Part shown: one piece after another, positions 19,497 to 30,585 of the stretch
Position numbering within the stretch: position 1 is the first letter of the stretch
Layout of the letters: every line of letters begins with the position of its first letter
Origin: Symbiodinium sp. CCMP2592
Lineage: Eukaryota; Sar; Dinophyceae; Suessiales; Symbiodiniaceae
DNA length: 64,000 nucleotides
Direction of reading: 5' to 3'
Assembly (NCBI GenBank): GCA_905221615.1
Contig: CAJNDT010001225.1
Location: 806,001 to 870,000 of the forward strand
Position numbers and translations under genes: made by a program
The notes under the pieces: generated by a model
Told to the model about the DNA's origin: nothing
Databases searched by the model: none
The model's input: only the letters and a program-made list of their open reading frames with translations

Positions 19497-22400
19497 ATGA
19501 TCAAATCTCCAGAAGTCTTTGGCCCTACTACATACAAGGAAGAGCGTGATGGTTTTCTAGAGTTTCGGTTGAAGCTGAGAAGTTGGATAGGCGCTCTCAA
19601 CAACGACATCCTTGAGAAGATCAACGCAGTCGAGATGGATAGAAGAGAAGCATCATGGGAATGGAGCAAACTTAACCCAGGTGAACAAGCACTCTCAAGA
19701 AAGCTACATTCCATTCTCACCAGCTATACACGTGGTCGTCCTCTACGAACTCTAAAACAAGTGCCCAACGAGAACGGTTTCGAAGCATGGAGGTTGTTGG
19801 TGGAGGAACATCAGCCTCACAACCGTGCACGTTCTCTACAACTACTTAACGGAGTTCTTCACTACAGGTTCGACAAGCAAAGGTCAACACAAGAAAATAT
19901 TTTGAAGTTCGAGGAGTTGATTGAAGAGTACGAGAGAGCGAGTGGAGACCTTGTTGCGGACGACATGAAGATTTCCATCATCCTTGGAGGAACTGAAGGG
20001 AACATGAGACAACATCTTCTACTCAACCAGAAAGAGACCACAAACTACGGTACACTACGACAGTACCTCCTCTCCTACGAGCAAGCAGCAAGGTGGACTA
20101 CCACAGACCTTATCAACTCAGGAAAGGACCACCAAGGACAAGCAGACATGGATGTTTCACGAGTGGAATGGTGGAATAAAGGCAAAGGAAAAGATAAAGG
20201 GAAAGGAAAGAAAGGAAAAGGATTTGGCAAGTACAGCAAAGGCAAAGGCTTCGGCAAAGGAAAAGGAAAAGGAGAAAGCCAGTACTACTACAAAGGCCGA
20301 GGAAAAGGAAAAGGACGAGGAAAAGGAAAAGGCAGAGGCCGAGGATATGGCAAAGGCGGGGGAAAAGGCTACAGCAGCAAAGGAAAAGGTAAAGGCTACA
20401 ACAACCCAGGAATTGGTGTTTGTCATTACTGCCAAAAGCCTGGACACTATGAAGCCAATTGCAGACTCAAGCAGAGAGACATGCAGCAGAACGTCAGGAA
20501 CGCACAGGAGGAAGACGAGCAAAGCGTCAGGACGCAGCCTACTACAGTTCCAAGCAGTAGCGCTTCGGCAGCCACAACAACAAGAACTACAAGCGCGAAG
20601 TCTACAGCTAAGCCAACAGTTCGGCAAATCGCGATGTACCACATGGACAACGATCCCGTCACGTACCCTGAAGTTTTTGAACTTGACGAAGACGAAGAAG
20701 AGCTCGAGATCGAGTACTTTGGAAGAGTCTTGAGAGTGACGGAAGCTGAAGAGTTTGTTTTGTCAGAAGGAGAAGAGAGCGAAGAAGAACAAGAAGATCC
20801 TCTACTAAACTGGTACCTTGGACGTGAAGCACTACCACCACAAGAAGTTCTCTCAGTACGCGTTGTAGAGGAAGAGTTTTTCCAGGAAAGTGATCTTCAC
20901 CAAAGAATCGAAGTTATCCTGGATTCTGGCGCAGACGTTTCTCTTGTGCCCTCTTGGCTAGGAAAAGAAGGAACCCCTTTGAAGGTTCGCCCTTCGTCCA
21001 TTCAGGACGCACAAGGAAAGGCAATAAAGACGGAAGGCAGAAGGATGCTGAACTTAACGTTCTTTGATGACGACGGAAGCTTTTGTCGCATCCAGGAAGC
21101 CTTCACCGTTGCCTCGGTGATCAACCCGCTGATGGCCATAGGCAAGCTGTTTCGAGAAGGTTGGGAGTTGCGAGTGAACGAAGAAGAAGGTATGTGTCTT
21201 ACAGATGGAAGCTCAAGAATACCAGTGCATCTCCACAAGAACAGCTTGGCAGCCTATGCCTACGTACAAACTCCTTCAAGAAGCAGAAGTTACAGCAGCA
21301 ACAACTACAAGATGGTTCGCACAGTTGTTCAGCTCAACAAGCACGTTCAGGAAGCAGTGAACAGAGAAGAACCTGGTTGGCACAACACAGACAGCATGGT
21401 GATCGTGAAGTACGCCACTCAATGCAGCTATGAGAACCCATCTCTCATGTACAGCCCTACGCACTTTCCGTACAGAAGCACTTTGGTGAAAGAAGAGAGA
21501 GGATGGAGAGCAGTTGAAGTTTCAAGAAAGTACTCCGAGAAGGCAGACCCTTTTGAAGAGTTTGCAGAAGGAGAAAAGGAAGTGGTTACAGCCATTTCAG
21601 CAAAGCCAATTCCACTTTGGATCCTTGGCACCCCCTACGCTGCTGGAGACCGAGCAGACCAAGAAAGTCATGGTCGTGACTACTGGAGAATGGACCTCGA
21701 GAAGGGAGAAGTTGTTCGTCACCACGTAGTACCAAGAACTGTACTGTTTGACCCGACAGGAGTTGCCAACTGCCCTGTCCTCCTTGGAGATCTCGAGAAC
21801 AGCAGGTATACCCAAGGAGACTGCATTTACAGTACAGAGATCTACGAACACAGCGACGACTGGAGAGCAGACCGCCTACCTCTACGTGAACACTTCCGTT
21901 TACCGTGGTTTGGTCAAACAAGGTTTCGTGTGAAGCCAGGAGTTGTTGAAGACCTAAAAGCAGAAGCTGCAGCAGAGGAGCTAAAGAAGAAGAAGGAAGA
22001 GCACTACAAAGAGAAGGAAGATTCAGCAGCACCACCAGAAGCAGAGGAGAATAAAGACGAAGAGATGAGAGAAGCACCAGCAGACCAAGAAGCACCACAA
22101 GAAGTTGTTGAAGTTTTGGAGGAAAGCTTCTACCACGAAGGCGTCGAGTACACAGCGCAGAAAAGCAGTCTTAAGGAACTACAAGCACTTTGCAGAGAGT
22201 ACAGAGTGAAGACAACAGGAAGCAAGAAGCAGCTCTTGAAGAGACTCGCCACAGCAGTCAGAGAAGAAAGGCTCAGCACGCAGCACAAGGAACAACGGGA
22301 ACACCACCAAGCATACCACCTAGCACCACCACAGGAACCAACGGAAGAGGAGAGAGCGTACCACAACTTGACGCACCTTCCGTATCAGCCTTGGTGTCCC

Positions 22401-23042
22401 CATTGCGTTGCTATGAAAGCACGAGAAGACAACCACAAGAAAGGATTGAGCAAGCCAAGCAGCTCTACGGATTCCGCGAAGCCCGTCATCAGTTTTGACT
22501 TTTGCTATACAAGCACCACAGGAAGTGAAGAGCCACCAGCAGTGACTCTTGTCGCTGTGGACAGCTGGAGCAAGGCAGTTCTTTCGGTGCCCTGCAAGAG
22601 GAAAGGAGGTGCAGGAAGCACGACGCATCTCGCGGAAGCACTCGTGCAGTTCACCACGCAGCTCGGGTACAACACCCTCGTTCTCAAAGCAGACAACGAG
22701 AACGCAGCCAAAGCACTCAAGGACAAAGTACAGAAAGTACGCAGCAGCCTTGGACTTTCTACAACACTACAGGAAAGCATTCCTTACGACCACGAAAGCA
22801 ATGGAGCCGCAGAAAGAGCAATACAAACAGTACGGAGGCAAGCGAACACCATTCTCGATGAACTCAGAGAAAGAACACAGCTGGGAATACCACACGAGCA
22901 CGCAGTAGTAAGCTGGGCGTTTAGACACGCCTGCTGGCTACTCAACAGGTTCGCAGTGAGCAGCTCCACAGGAAGAACGCACAGGAAGTTATCCACGGAT
23001 ACCCCTACTCAGGGAAGCTTGTACCCTTTGGTACTGTTGTGA
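19497..23042 (+). CDS. Copia polyprotein: gag, zinc knuckle, protease, integrase
   Basis: Continues the frame left at 10778. In order: gag helical domain (about 19500-20110); a Lys/Gly-rich GKGKGKG basic region; CCHC knuckle CHYCQKPGHYEANC (about 20420-20462); acidic linker; aspartic protease with ILDSGADVSLVP (DSGAD codons near 20922-20936); integrase with an HHCC zinc site (YHNLTH and WCPHC, about 22350-22405) and catalytic D, D and E in ISFDFCY, LKADNENA and NGAAERAIQ (about 22490, 22690, 22805). Near 22979 one base appears to be missing: the following codons make sense only in the next frame, which carries on through VPFGTVVMAK, while this frame hits TGA at 23040-23042. Codon use is compact and Lys/Glu-rich as in the rest of the element. 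Confidence 0.85.
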   Translation: MIKSPEVFGPTTYKEERDGFLEFRLKLRSWIGALNNDILEKINAVEMDRREASWEWSKLNPGEQALSRKLHSILTSYTRGRPLRTLKQVPNENGFEAWRLLVEEHQPHNRARSLQLLNGVLHYRFDKQRSTQENILKFEELIEEYERASGDLVADDMKISIILGGTEGNMRQHLLLNQKETTNYGTLRQYLLSYEQAARWTTTDLINSGKDHQGQADMDVSRVEWWNKGKGKDKGKGKKGKGFGKYSKGKGFGKGKGKGESQYYYKGRGKGKGRGKGKGRGRGYGKGGGKGYSSKGKGKGYNNPGIGVCHYCQKPGHYEANCRLKQRDMQQNVRNAQEEDEQSVRTQPTTVPSSSASAATTTRTTSAKSTAKPTVRQIAMYHMDNDPVTYPEVFELDEDEEELEIEYFGRVLRVTEAEEFVLSEGEESEEEQEDPLLNWYLGREALPPQEVLSVRVVEEEFFQESDLHQRIEVILDSGADVSLVPSWLGKEGTPLKVRPSSIQDAQGKAIKTEGRRMLNLTFFDDDGSFCRIQEAFTVASVINPLMAIGKLFREGWELRVNEEEGMCLTDGSSRIPVHLHKNSLAAYAYVQTPSRSRSYSSNNYKMVRTVVQLNKHVQEAVNREEPGWHNTDSMVIVKYATQCSYENPSLMYSPTHFPYRSTLVKEERGWRAVEVSRKYSEKADPFEEFAEGEKEVVTAISAKPIPLWILGTPYAAGDRADQESHGRDYWRMDLEKGEVVRHHVVPRTVLFDPTGVANCPVLLGDLENSRYTQGDCIYSTEIYEHSDDWRADRLPLREHFRLPWFGQTRFRVKPGVVEDLKAEAAAEELKKKKEEHYKEKEDSAAPPEAEENKDEEMREAPADQEAPQEVVEVLEESFYHEGVEYTAQKSSLKELQALCREYRVKTTGSKKQLLKRLATAVREERLSTQHKEQREHHQAYHLAPPQEPTEEERAYHNLTHLPYQPWCPHCVAMKAREDNHKKGLSKPSSSTDSAKPVISFDFCYTSTTGSEEPPAVTLVAVDSWSKAVLSVPCKRKGGAGSTTHLAEALVQFTTQLGYNTLVLKADNENAAKALKDKVQKVRSSLGLSTTLQESIPYDHESNGAAERAIQTVRRQANTILDELRERTQLGIPHEHAVVSWAFRHACWLLNRFAVSSSTGRTHRKLSTDTPTQGSLYPLVLL

Positions 23043-26000
23043 TGGCGAAGAGGTTGAAGATTAAGAAGAAAGGTGACAGGATATGGAACGCAGGAATATT
23101 TTTAGGCAAGACAGAGCAAGACACATGGATCGTTGCACAGCCTGATGGCATACATATCACACGCAGCGTGAGACCACTACCAGAACAGTACGACTCCAAA
23201 AGAACAAGCAGCATTGAGGTCCATACCTGGAACCTCAACACACCACTCCTTTGAGCAAGAGTACTTCCAGAGAAGAAGCAAAGACAACGACCACAGCTAA
23301 GCATCCTGCCCCCTGTTGCCGAGGAAGAACGCGAACAGCTCGAGAACGACGAGGCCGCTAGCGACCCTCCGAGTTCGGAGGACAGCAGTGAAGAGCAGCA
23401 GCGAGCACTTGAAGACAGAGAGGAACAAAGCGAAGGCAGCAGCATGAGTGTGACGAGAGATAGAAAAAGAAGAGCTGAAGTTGATGACGATACCCTTTTG
23501 GAGGAACTCAGAGCAGTTGAACCACTTACAGCCTCAGCAGAAGCACTTTCAGCACCAGCTGAACCAAGAGCAGAAGCAAGCAAGCACAGTCTTGAGCCTG
23601 AGGAACCAAGCTCACCCAGCAAGCTACGAAAGCAGGTCAACAGAGCAGAGGAAACAGACGGTTACCTCAACATGCCTCATGATGATGAAGTCTACGAAGC
23701 AGATGATGAGTTTGTGTACGAGTCGGAAGAAGAAGAAGAGGATACAGAGAGTGAACCAACAGAAGTTTCTACCAAGGTCCCTGTCGAGTTCTTCGACGAG
23801 GAGAAAGGACCACCGAACGTGGATCCAGCTTTTCTTCAGAAGTTGGATGATGAAGCTACAGTCAAGGAAATCAAGAGGTTAACAAAGATGGGAGTTATTT
23901 CGTTGGTTTCTACGGACCCTCAGGAAGCAACTGAGAACGTACCTCTGGTAGACTCAGAGCAAGAACTTCACAAGTGGTTGACAACGAAGTTGGTGAAAGA
24001 TTGGAGGTTCAGAGAAGCTACAGGTTTTGAAGTTGAAGAAGCCAAAGAAGGAACAACAAAGCCCAAGCAGATTCAAAGATGCTGGCAACGACGTGCCAGA
24101 CTAGTAGCCAGAGAATACAAGACAGAAGGAAAAAGGGAAGATATATTTTCCCCTGCGACAAGCCCAGGAATTACAAAACTGGTGCCCATGCTGGCTCTCG
24201 CCAATCACTGGGCGATCTACAGTGTCGACGTGAAGGACGCGTTTTTACAAGTCCCTCAAAGAACACCTTGTTTGTGTCGAGTACCTGAAGAAGCAGCTCA
24301 CGTCGTACAAGCAATGCAGGAACAACAAGAACGCAGCCCTGGAACTTGGTGTTGGAAGTTAGGAAGAGTTTTGCCAGGTCAACGCGACGCATCCAGTCTT
24401 TGGTCAGACTTTTGTGATGGACTTTTGGTGGAAGAGAAGTTTGAGCGTTGTACAGCAGTTCCAGCACTTTACCGTCTTCTACGACAAGGAAAAGTGGTTG
24501 CAGTTTGCATTGTGCATGTAGATGACTTGCAGTTTGCAGGAAAGAAGGAAGTCATCGAACCAATCCTCAAGAACCTCAAGAAGAAAGTGAACCTACAAGT
24601 TGAAGGACCTCTTCTGAACGAGGAAGACTACGAGAAAGGATTTTCTGAAGAGACCGTGAAGTTTCTCAAAAGGAAGTACACGTACGAACATCATGAACTA
24701 CGAGTACATAGCGATAGCAAGTACGTGAAGAAACTCGTGGAGATCCTCAAGCTGGAGAAGAAGAAGGCCAAGAACTCACCTTGCACACCGGCTAGTCAGG
24801 AACCTGACGTATCCCAAGAACTGGACGAGGAACACTCGAGAACGTACAGAAGTTGTGTCGGCATTTTGTTGTACGTGGCGCACGACCGTCCGGACATTCA
24901 GTTCGCAGTACGTAGCCTAAGTGCTGCCATGACGAAGCCAACGGAACGCAAAAGAAAGGAGTTGGAGCACTTGGCGCTCTACCTCAAAGGAACGTCAGAC
25001 TACGCCGTTACGTACCACAGGAACAGCCCAGGAACGTCAGCTCTACGTCACCGCGCCGAAGAACCACAAGAACTACAAGAACCTCGAGAACAACCACGCG
25101 AACGTTTGCTCGAAGTTTTCAGTGACTCCGACTGGGCCGGAGACAAGCAGACTAGGAAGTCAGTGAGTTGCGCCATGTTCTACCTGGACGGTGCATATTT
25201 CTACAGCTACAGCAGGACACAAAAGTCAATAGCATTAAGCTCAGCAGAAGCAGAATACATGGCACTTACAGGAGCAGCAAGTGAAGGAATAGGTTTACAC
25301 GCAGCAGTTCGTTTCCTTACAGGAGAACGAGTACTACTCAAAGCATACACAGACAGTTCCGCGTGCCGCGGAATCACAAACCGCCAAGGAACAGGAAGAG
25401 TCAAGCACTTGCAGATTCGGTTACTTTGGCTACAAGCAGCAATACGCGAAGGCAAGCTTACTGTACACGCAGTCGGTACAAAGGAAAACACAGCAGACCT
25501 AGGAACAAAGCCTCTCAGCACGAAAAGAGTGAAGTTTCTCCTGAACATGATCGGCATGTGCAACAGCGAAGGAAGAGTTGGAGAGCAACAGCGAGAGGAA
25601 GAAGAAAAGGCACAAGTGGTGAGAAGACTCGAGAAGATCATGAAGAACAAAAGCAGCATGTTGTTTGCACTTTCGAGTTTGTTTGGAAAGACTGAGGCAG
25701 CCTACGTACCTTTCGCCGCAGCTCAAGAAGTAGCAAGCCCACAAGAAGTCCCAAGCAGTCCTGGAAGCATGTCGCTTCTGGAAGTCCTGGTGACGCTCGC
25801 CATGGTGTGCATGGCGGCATGGTTTGTCGTGAACGAGATGAGAAAGCCACAGCAGCACAAGAAGCCGAAGAGAGAAGAGAGGAGCAGCGGTGAAGAAGAG
25901 GAAAGCAGCTCAGGAAGCAGAAGTGGAGAGAAGAAGAAGAAGAACCGAAGGAGGAAGAAAGCAGAGAAAGACGAAGCGAAGACTGAAGCTCCTGCCGCTC

Positions 26001-27442
26001 AGGTGAACTACGACGTGGACTCCTTCGACGAGGCAAAGAAAGAAGTGACAGAGAGAGCAGAGAAGTTGAAGAAGGTTGAGGAAAGCCTGGAGAAGGAAAA
26101 GGAGGAGTTCGGAAACCAAAAGACAGAGTTTGAGGAGACAGTGAAAAGGTTTTTGAAGAAGCAGAAGGAGGTGAAGGAAAAGGAAGACAAAGTTACAGAA
26201 AGAGAAGAGAAGTTAGAGAAAGACCAAGAGACCCTCCAAGAGCAAGCCAAGGTCTTAAGCGAGAAGGAGACAGCCCTTGAAGAAGCTGAGGAGAACGTCA
26301 AAGCAAAGGAAGCAGAGGTTGAAAAGAAGAAGAAAGAGGCAGAGAAGAGAGAGAGAAAAGCCCAGGAAAGAACCGCCGGCTACGACCAGGAGAGAGAAGA
26401 GTACGCCAAGAAATACGTGGGCGACGCAAAGAAGGACCTGGAGAGAGAGCTTAAAGTACTAAAGCAAGAAGAGAAAGTAAGGAACCAGAAGCTCGACGAC
26501 CTCCAGTACGACTACAAGAGCCTCAAGGACGACTACCAGTACTTCAAAGGTTACTCACAGGAAGTGGACGCACTTCTACTTGCAGCTAAGGACAAGATCG
26601 TGAAGTACAAGAAGAAGGTCAAAAGCCTCAAGGAAACCATAGGTGCAGCCCTGTCTGGAAGCGAAGGTGAAGAAGAGACAGAAGAAGCGTACAAGAGCAA
26701 AGCAGAAGAAGAGAAAGAGAGGAAAGAAGCGCAAGCAAAAGAGGAAGAGAAGAAGAAAGGAAAAAGGCCAAAGCAGGTAGAGACAGAAGACCAAGAAGAG
26801 AAGCCGTCAAGCAACCAAGGAGACGAAGCTACCGTCGACCCCAACGACATAGCTGAGTTCACGCAGCTTGGCTACGTGTGGGAGTTCAACAAGAAGACGC
26901 AAGAGTACCGCGCGAAGTGCGAGGACAAGAAAGGAAGCACGAGAATCAAGAACGCTCCGGTGAAAGGCCGCCTCCTTTGGAACAAGGTGACGGAGTGCTA
27001 CAGAAGACACAACATGTGGTTTACAGACGGAAAGGAATTGGATAAATTTCTCGAGACCAAGGAGAACGAGAAGATCGAGGAAGAGGTGCAGCGACGCATC
27101 GGCATGAAGGGCAAGAGCGACAACACAGGAACCAAGGGAAAAGGCCCTTCCTGGGACGACGGACACAACGACGGTTGGTGGTACAACGACCAGTGGAACA
27201 ACGAGAACTGGAACACCAACGACGACGGCAGCAACTGGTACGAGAACGCGAACCCGAACAACAAAGGCTACTGGCAATCGCCAGAAGAGTGGGCGCAGCA
27301 GAACCACTGGGACCAGTGGACACCCAAAGGAAAGGGTAAAGGCAAGAAGTCCAAGAACTGGGTCAGACCCAGTGAAAGAATCCCGAGAAGGAATGATCGA
27401 GCAGGTCAAGCAGTGAACGCCTGTACATATGTACATAGCTAA
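23039..27442 (+). pseudogene. Copia polyprotein: integrase tail, RT, RNase H and C-terminal membrane/coiled-coil extension
   Basis: Same frame throughout, broken only by TGA at 23252-23254. RVT_2-type reverse transcriptase (about 23850-25000) has SVDVKDAFLQVP and catalytic VHVDDLQF (24512-24535). RNase H (about 25120-25560) has FSDSDWAGD, SSAEAEYMAL, YTDSSACRG and TKENTADLGTK. After RNase H come about 600 extra residues: a hydrophobic segment LLEVLVTLAMVCMAAWFVV (near 25780-25835), a long Glu/Lys coiled coil (about 26040-26640), a module with YVWEFNKKTQEYRAK, and a Trp/Asn-rich tail with GKGKGKK. A typical copia pol ends at RNase H, so the extension is unusual. With the missing base near 22979 restored and the TGA read through, the codon count from 19497 to 27442 is exact, supporting one original polyprotein of about 3130 residues. 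Confidence 0.85.
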
Positions 27443-27943
27443 GCAACGTAAGACTTGATGTATACTAGCGCAAGAATTCATGTACAAAGTGTGAGCAAAT
27501 GTATAGACGTAGCAAACTGGGGCAGTAAGCCTAGGTAAGCTATAACCTTCCAGAGTCCCACAAGAAGTTTCACAACAGGCAGGCTAGGAAGGTACAAGGG
27601 CCAGAAGTGGCAAGAAGCCGGAGAAGCCAAGAACAAAGAGAAGAAGCCCGAAAGAAGAAAAGCCCGTAGGCTACGTAAGGGCAGAAGGAAACCGGGGTAC
27701 GGGCCTCCCCGCAAAGAGTCCATAGGCTGGACCTAACTAGAACGTAGCTGTATATACAGAGTAGGTTTTTCAAGAAGGCCAATGTACAGACATAGAAGGC
27801 CTAAGTAGCAACAGGGCAGGAGTGCAGCTAGGTAAAAGACCAAGAACAACGGAGACGAAAGTCCCTAGCAGAAGCACTGTACAGTAAGCCCTAGCAGTTT
27901 CCAAGAACACCCTAGGAACCCGCAAGAACTTTCTGAGGCGGGG
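27443..27943 (+). other. 3' untranslated region of the copia element with polypurine tract
   Basis: About 500 bp without a supported ORF, rich in aagaac and gtac-like short motifs. The purine-rich GAGGCGGGG at 27935-27943 abuts the 3' LTR and is the likely plus-strand primer. Confidence 0.6.
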
Positions 27944-28123
27944 TGTTCGTTTGTAACCTAGTGCACGTAGTCCCAAGTAGAGTGTGTAGAGTAATCACGA
28001 GAACACATGAAACATGTGTGTGAACCGCGACACGAAGGCTTAAGCAAGTCAGCCCGCGAAGTGAGAAAAGTGTGTTAGAGAGTAGAGTGGGAAGGAAGGC
28101 TTGAGAAGCCTTTAGTTTCAACA
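27944..28123 (+). repeat. 3' LTR of the copia element
   Basis: 180 bp, identical by eye to the 5' LTR. Followed by the AGAAA target duplication at 28124-28128. Confidence 0.92.
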
Positions 28124-28128
28124 AGAAA

Positions 28129-28286
28129 ACATGTCGTTTTGGTGCGTGCACATTTCTCTATCTTTCGGAATGGAATTATATTTCGATTCCGTCTGCTCCC
28201 ATTTTGGAATATCTATCGGATGGATATTTCTCTATTTATATCTTGACTGGGAACTTGAACGTATACGGACTAAGAGGGCTTCAAAC
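28129..28286 (+). repeat. Element 1 arm B1, right part
   Basis: Continues the arm interrupted at 9147. Matches 28662-28819. Confidence 0.85.
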
Positions 28287-28501
28287 GATTTTCGTTTTTG
28301 AAACGATTTGGTTTGCTAGCCCTCAAAGCCCGGAAGGCAAGTTTTCGTTTTCAACACATGCCTTTTTCCTTTGCGCATGCTTGGACGTGGCAGTGTTGAA
28401 TTTCGCTTTCGTTTGCCTTTTTGGTTCAACTTCCGTTCCTGGTCAAAATTTTTCACCCACCACCATCCCCTTGCACCCGCCATGGGGGGTAGTTACGGTA
28501 C
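28287..28501 (+). repeat. Element 1 arm A2 (inferred)
   Basis: The 215 bp between B1 and B2. By the split-direct-repeat layout it should match an A1 arm lying upstream of this window, which cannot be checked here. It starts GATTTTCG and ends GTTACGGTA. Confidence 0.5.
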
Positions 28502-28819
28502 GGCTTTCGACCCTTTCAAACCCTTCCCCCTGACCAGTGCGTTTCCCCTTTCCCTTTGGAGCTTGCTCTCCACGGTGGGACGGGGTTTTGAACGTTTGCT
28601 GCATTGGCTGGGGGTTTCGTCGGGTTGGTCGATCGTTGACTCGGCATTTCCTTTCGAGAAAACATGTCGTTTTGGTGCGTGCACATTTCTCTATCTTTCG
28701 GAATGGAATTATATTTCGATTCCGTCTGCTCCCATTTTGGAATATCTATCGGATGGATATTTCTCTATTTATATCTTGACTGGGAACTTGAACGTATACG
28801 GACTAAGAGGGCTTCAAAC
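28502..28819 (+). repeat. Element 1 arm B2, right end of element 1
   Basis: 318 bp repeating 8988-9147 plus 28129-28286. It contains the empty copia target site, so it doubles as the pre-insertion allele. Confidence 0.85.
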
Positions 28820-29573
28820 CAGGCCTGCCTTGGATTGGGGCGGAACACGTCGCTCGTGCGATAGCTGGCGGGATCCTGACAAGGCCTGCATGGAGTGCAG
28901 CCTGTTTTGGTTTTATATCAGGCAGGCCACTGGCTTTCGATGCTTTTGCGCAAAGTGGGACTCATTGTGCGTCTCGTGCACTGACTCGTATGGCCGGTGA
29001 AAGGACTCTCCGTCATCGCAGTTTTGATCTGCGACTGACCACGGCGGTCTGTGTTTGCCGAGCGTGTCTGATCCTGCCGGCGGGCCACTTGGGCCATGGG
29101 AGGCATCAATGTGCTTGGACATGCGGCCATTGCGCTCACCAGTGTTTGCGGTGAGCAGGGCCTTATGAATGTATTGGGCCATTGCGCTCTCCAGGCTTTA
29201 CGGAGGGCAGGGCCAGTGAGCGGGGATGATGTCATAACATATGACGCCACGGACCAAAAGCGGAACGATCTCTGCTGGCAAGGCCCAAGTCGCATCCATG
29301 TGCATGGCTTCACGGACATGCGGCCATTGCTCTCACCAGTGTTTGCGGTGAGCAGGGCCTCATGAATGTATTGGGCCATTGCGCTCTCCAGGCTTTGCGG
29401 AGGGCAGGGCCAGTGAGCGGGGATGATGTCATAACATATTGACGCTGCGGACCAGTAGCTGAACGATCTCTGTTGGCAAAGTCCGCAAGTCGCAGCTTGT
29501 TTCACCGCTTTGTGTTCTTGTTCTTGCTAGTTAGGCTTTTTGTATGCGGTTGTGTGTTTCTAGGGAGCGAGTC
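28820..29573. repeat. Unique flank with a 198-bp-period tandem pair
   Basis: Segments 29114-29282 and 29312-29480 are near-identical (gacatgcggccattg through cgatctctg), differing by a few substitutions and one inserted base. Frames opened by the repeat on the minus strand shift between copies, so I do not call a gene. Confidence 0.6.
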
Positions 29574-30585
29574 AGGGCTCAACCCTGAGTTCCGATGTTA
29601 TGTTTCCCCCCCTCACCCTCCGGAGTCCGAACCCAGGGTTTGGGAACATTCCAGAAACCTATGCTCTTTACCCTCACCGACGCGGCTTGTTTGTTTTGTC
29701 CCTATGTTATGTGTCCCTTTGAAAGAATCGATCCCATGTTCGACAGTGTGTGTTCTGAGTGGGAAAGTTTGTGGGCTCTGCTCTAAACCAACTTCGAACC
29801 CTTTGATCGAATTCTGTTGTCAACTTCGTGACTGCAGAGCGCTTGCAGCCCTCTGTACAGTGCACAAAAAGCTTTGGAATCGCGACGTTGAACCGTAGCA
29901 GTGTTCGGGCGACGGGTGGAGCCCAGCTCTGTTCACAAAGTGTCGAAGCACTCGATTGGTTGACTTCGGATGGAAGTGATGTGTGCCAACGACGTCGTTG
30001 GAGTGGATACGCAATCAGTACAAAGGCTTGCCTGCAGGAAGCACAAAGGTAAGATCGCAGTGGGCACGTTGAAAATGGAAGTCGAAGCAACTGCGAGAAG
30101 GTTCGGAGTCAAACCGGTGGAAGTTTCGGTTGCGACGTGTCCTTTCCGCCATGGAGACAATTGGAGCGTAGTATGCTCTTAGCTCTAAAAGCATGCCGAC
30201 TCCGAACCGCTCGTCGGCTTCAGGTTTCTCAGAAGATCGAGTGCATTCTTGCGAAAGCGACAGGTGCCAGAGGCGGTTTTTCGAAATTCAGTGTCAATTT
30301 TTTTACAACGGAGTGCCCGATTGGAGAGTAAAAGGTTTGGAGACGCGTGAGTGCTGGAAGTTGTTCGTTTCTGTGTGCTCTATCTTGTGTGGTTGGAGCT
30401 CCCAGTGCTTCATGCTGTCGGACTCCTGCGTCCTCGCGTTGTCGCTTCTTTGTGCCTGTTTTGTACGGTCGTTTATGTCCTGGTTTGCTGTTTGCTGCTT
30501 TCCTCTGTGTCCAGGGTTACTGTTTGCTCTGCTCCGTCTCGTGCATTGTTGTTTGCTGCTTTGTGCTCCGTTGTGCGGTCGGGCT
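29573..30585 (+). repeat. 1013-bp direct repeat, copy 1
   Basis: From CAGGGCTCAACCCTGAG to GTGCGGTCGGGCT; copy 2 is 31167-32180, with only scattered substitutions and one extra T in a T-run. The ends are not TG...CA and I see no target duplication, so these are not clear LTRs. The short open frames inside have no recognisable product. Confidence 0.75.

Larger units (their letters stand above)
9148..28123 (+). mobile_element. Ty1/copia LTR retrotransposon inserted in element 1, itself carrying element 2
   Basis: Bounded by identical 180-bp LTRs (9148-9327 and 27944-28123) that start TGTT and end AACA, with a 5-bp target duplication. Domain order is copia type: N-terminal membrane region, gag, CCHC knuckle, aspartic protease, integrase, RT, RNase H, then an unusual C-terminal extension. 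Without element 2 (8718 bp) it is 10258 bp. Identical LTRs indicate a recent insertion, yet the pol region carries one apparent 1-base deletion and one in-frame TGA. Confidence 0.92.
1..28819 (+). mobile_element. Element 1: old tyrosine-recombinase retroelement, host of the nest (left end missing)
   Basis: Holds, in order, a coiled-coil ORF, a tyrosine recombinase, gag, an inverted zinc-finger/dioxygenase/methyltransferase block, RT-RNase H, a second coiled-coil ORF, and a B1-A2-B2 repeat structure. B1 is 8988-9147 continued at 28129-28286, A2 is 28287-28501 and B2 is 28502-28819. This is the right half of the split-direct-repeat layout known from PAT, Ngaro and Kangaroo type DIRS-order retroelements; arm A1 should lie left of the window. 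B1 and B2 are 318 bp each and I saw one mismatch (position 9089 region against 28599 region). Recombinase, RT and RNase H frames are broken, so the copy looks dead. About 9.8 kb belongs to it once the nested copia element is removed. Confidence 0.75.

Noticed and set aside
10770-19500. A simple tandem duplication of copia sequence around element 2
   Set aside because: The duplicated blocks fit the A1...B1-A2-B2 layout exactly, and copia reads through in frame when all of it is removed, so the blocks belong to element 2.
20157-20642. Long minus-strand and alternative + frames in the GKGKGKG region of copia
   Set aside because: Low-complexity Lys/Gly codons open several frames; the gag frame with the CCHC knuckle explains the region.
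25638-26862. Ser/Leu/Phe-rich minus-strand frames opposite the coiled coil
   Set aside because: Antisense of Lys/Glu codons, without motifs.
28918-29505. 195-codon minus-strand frame
   Set aside because: It arises from the 198-bp tandem pair and reads the two copies in different frames, so it is not a conserved protein.
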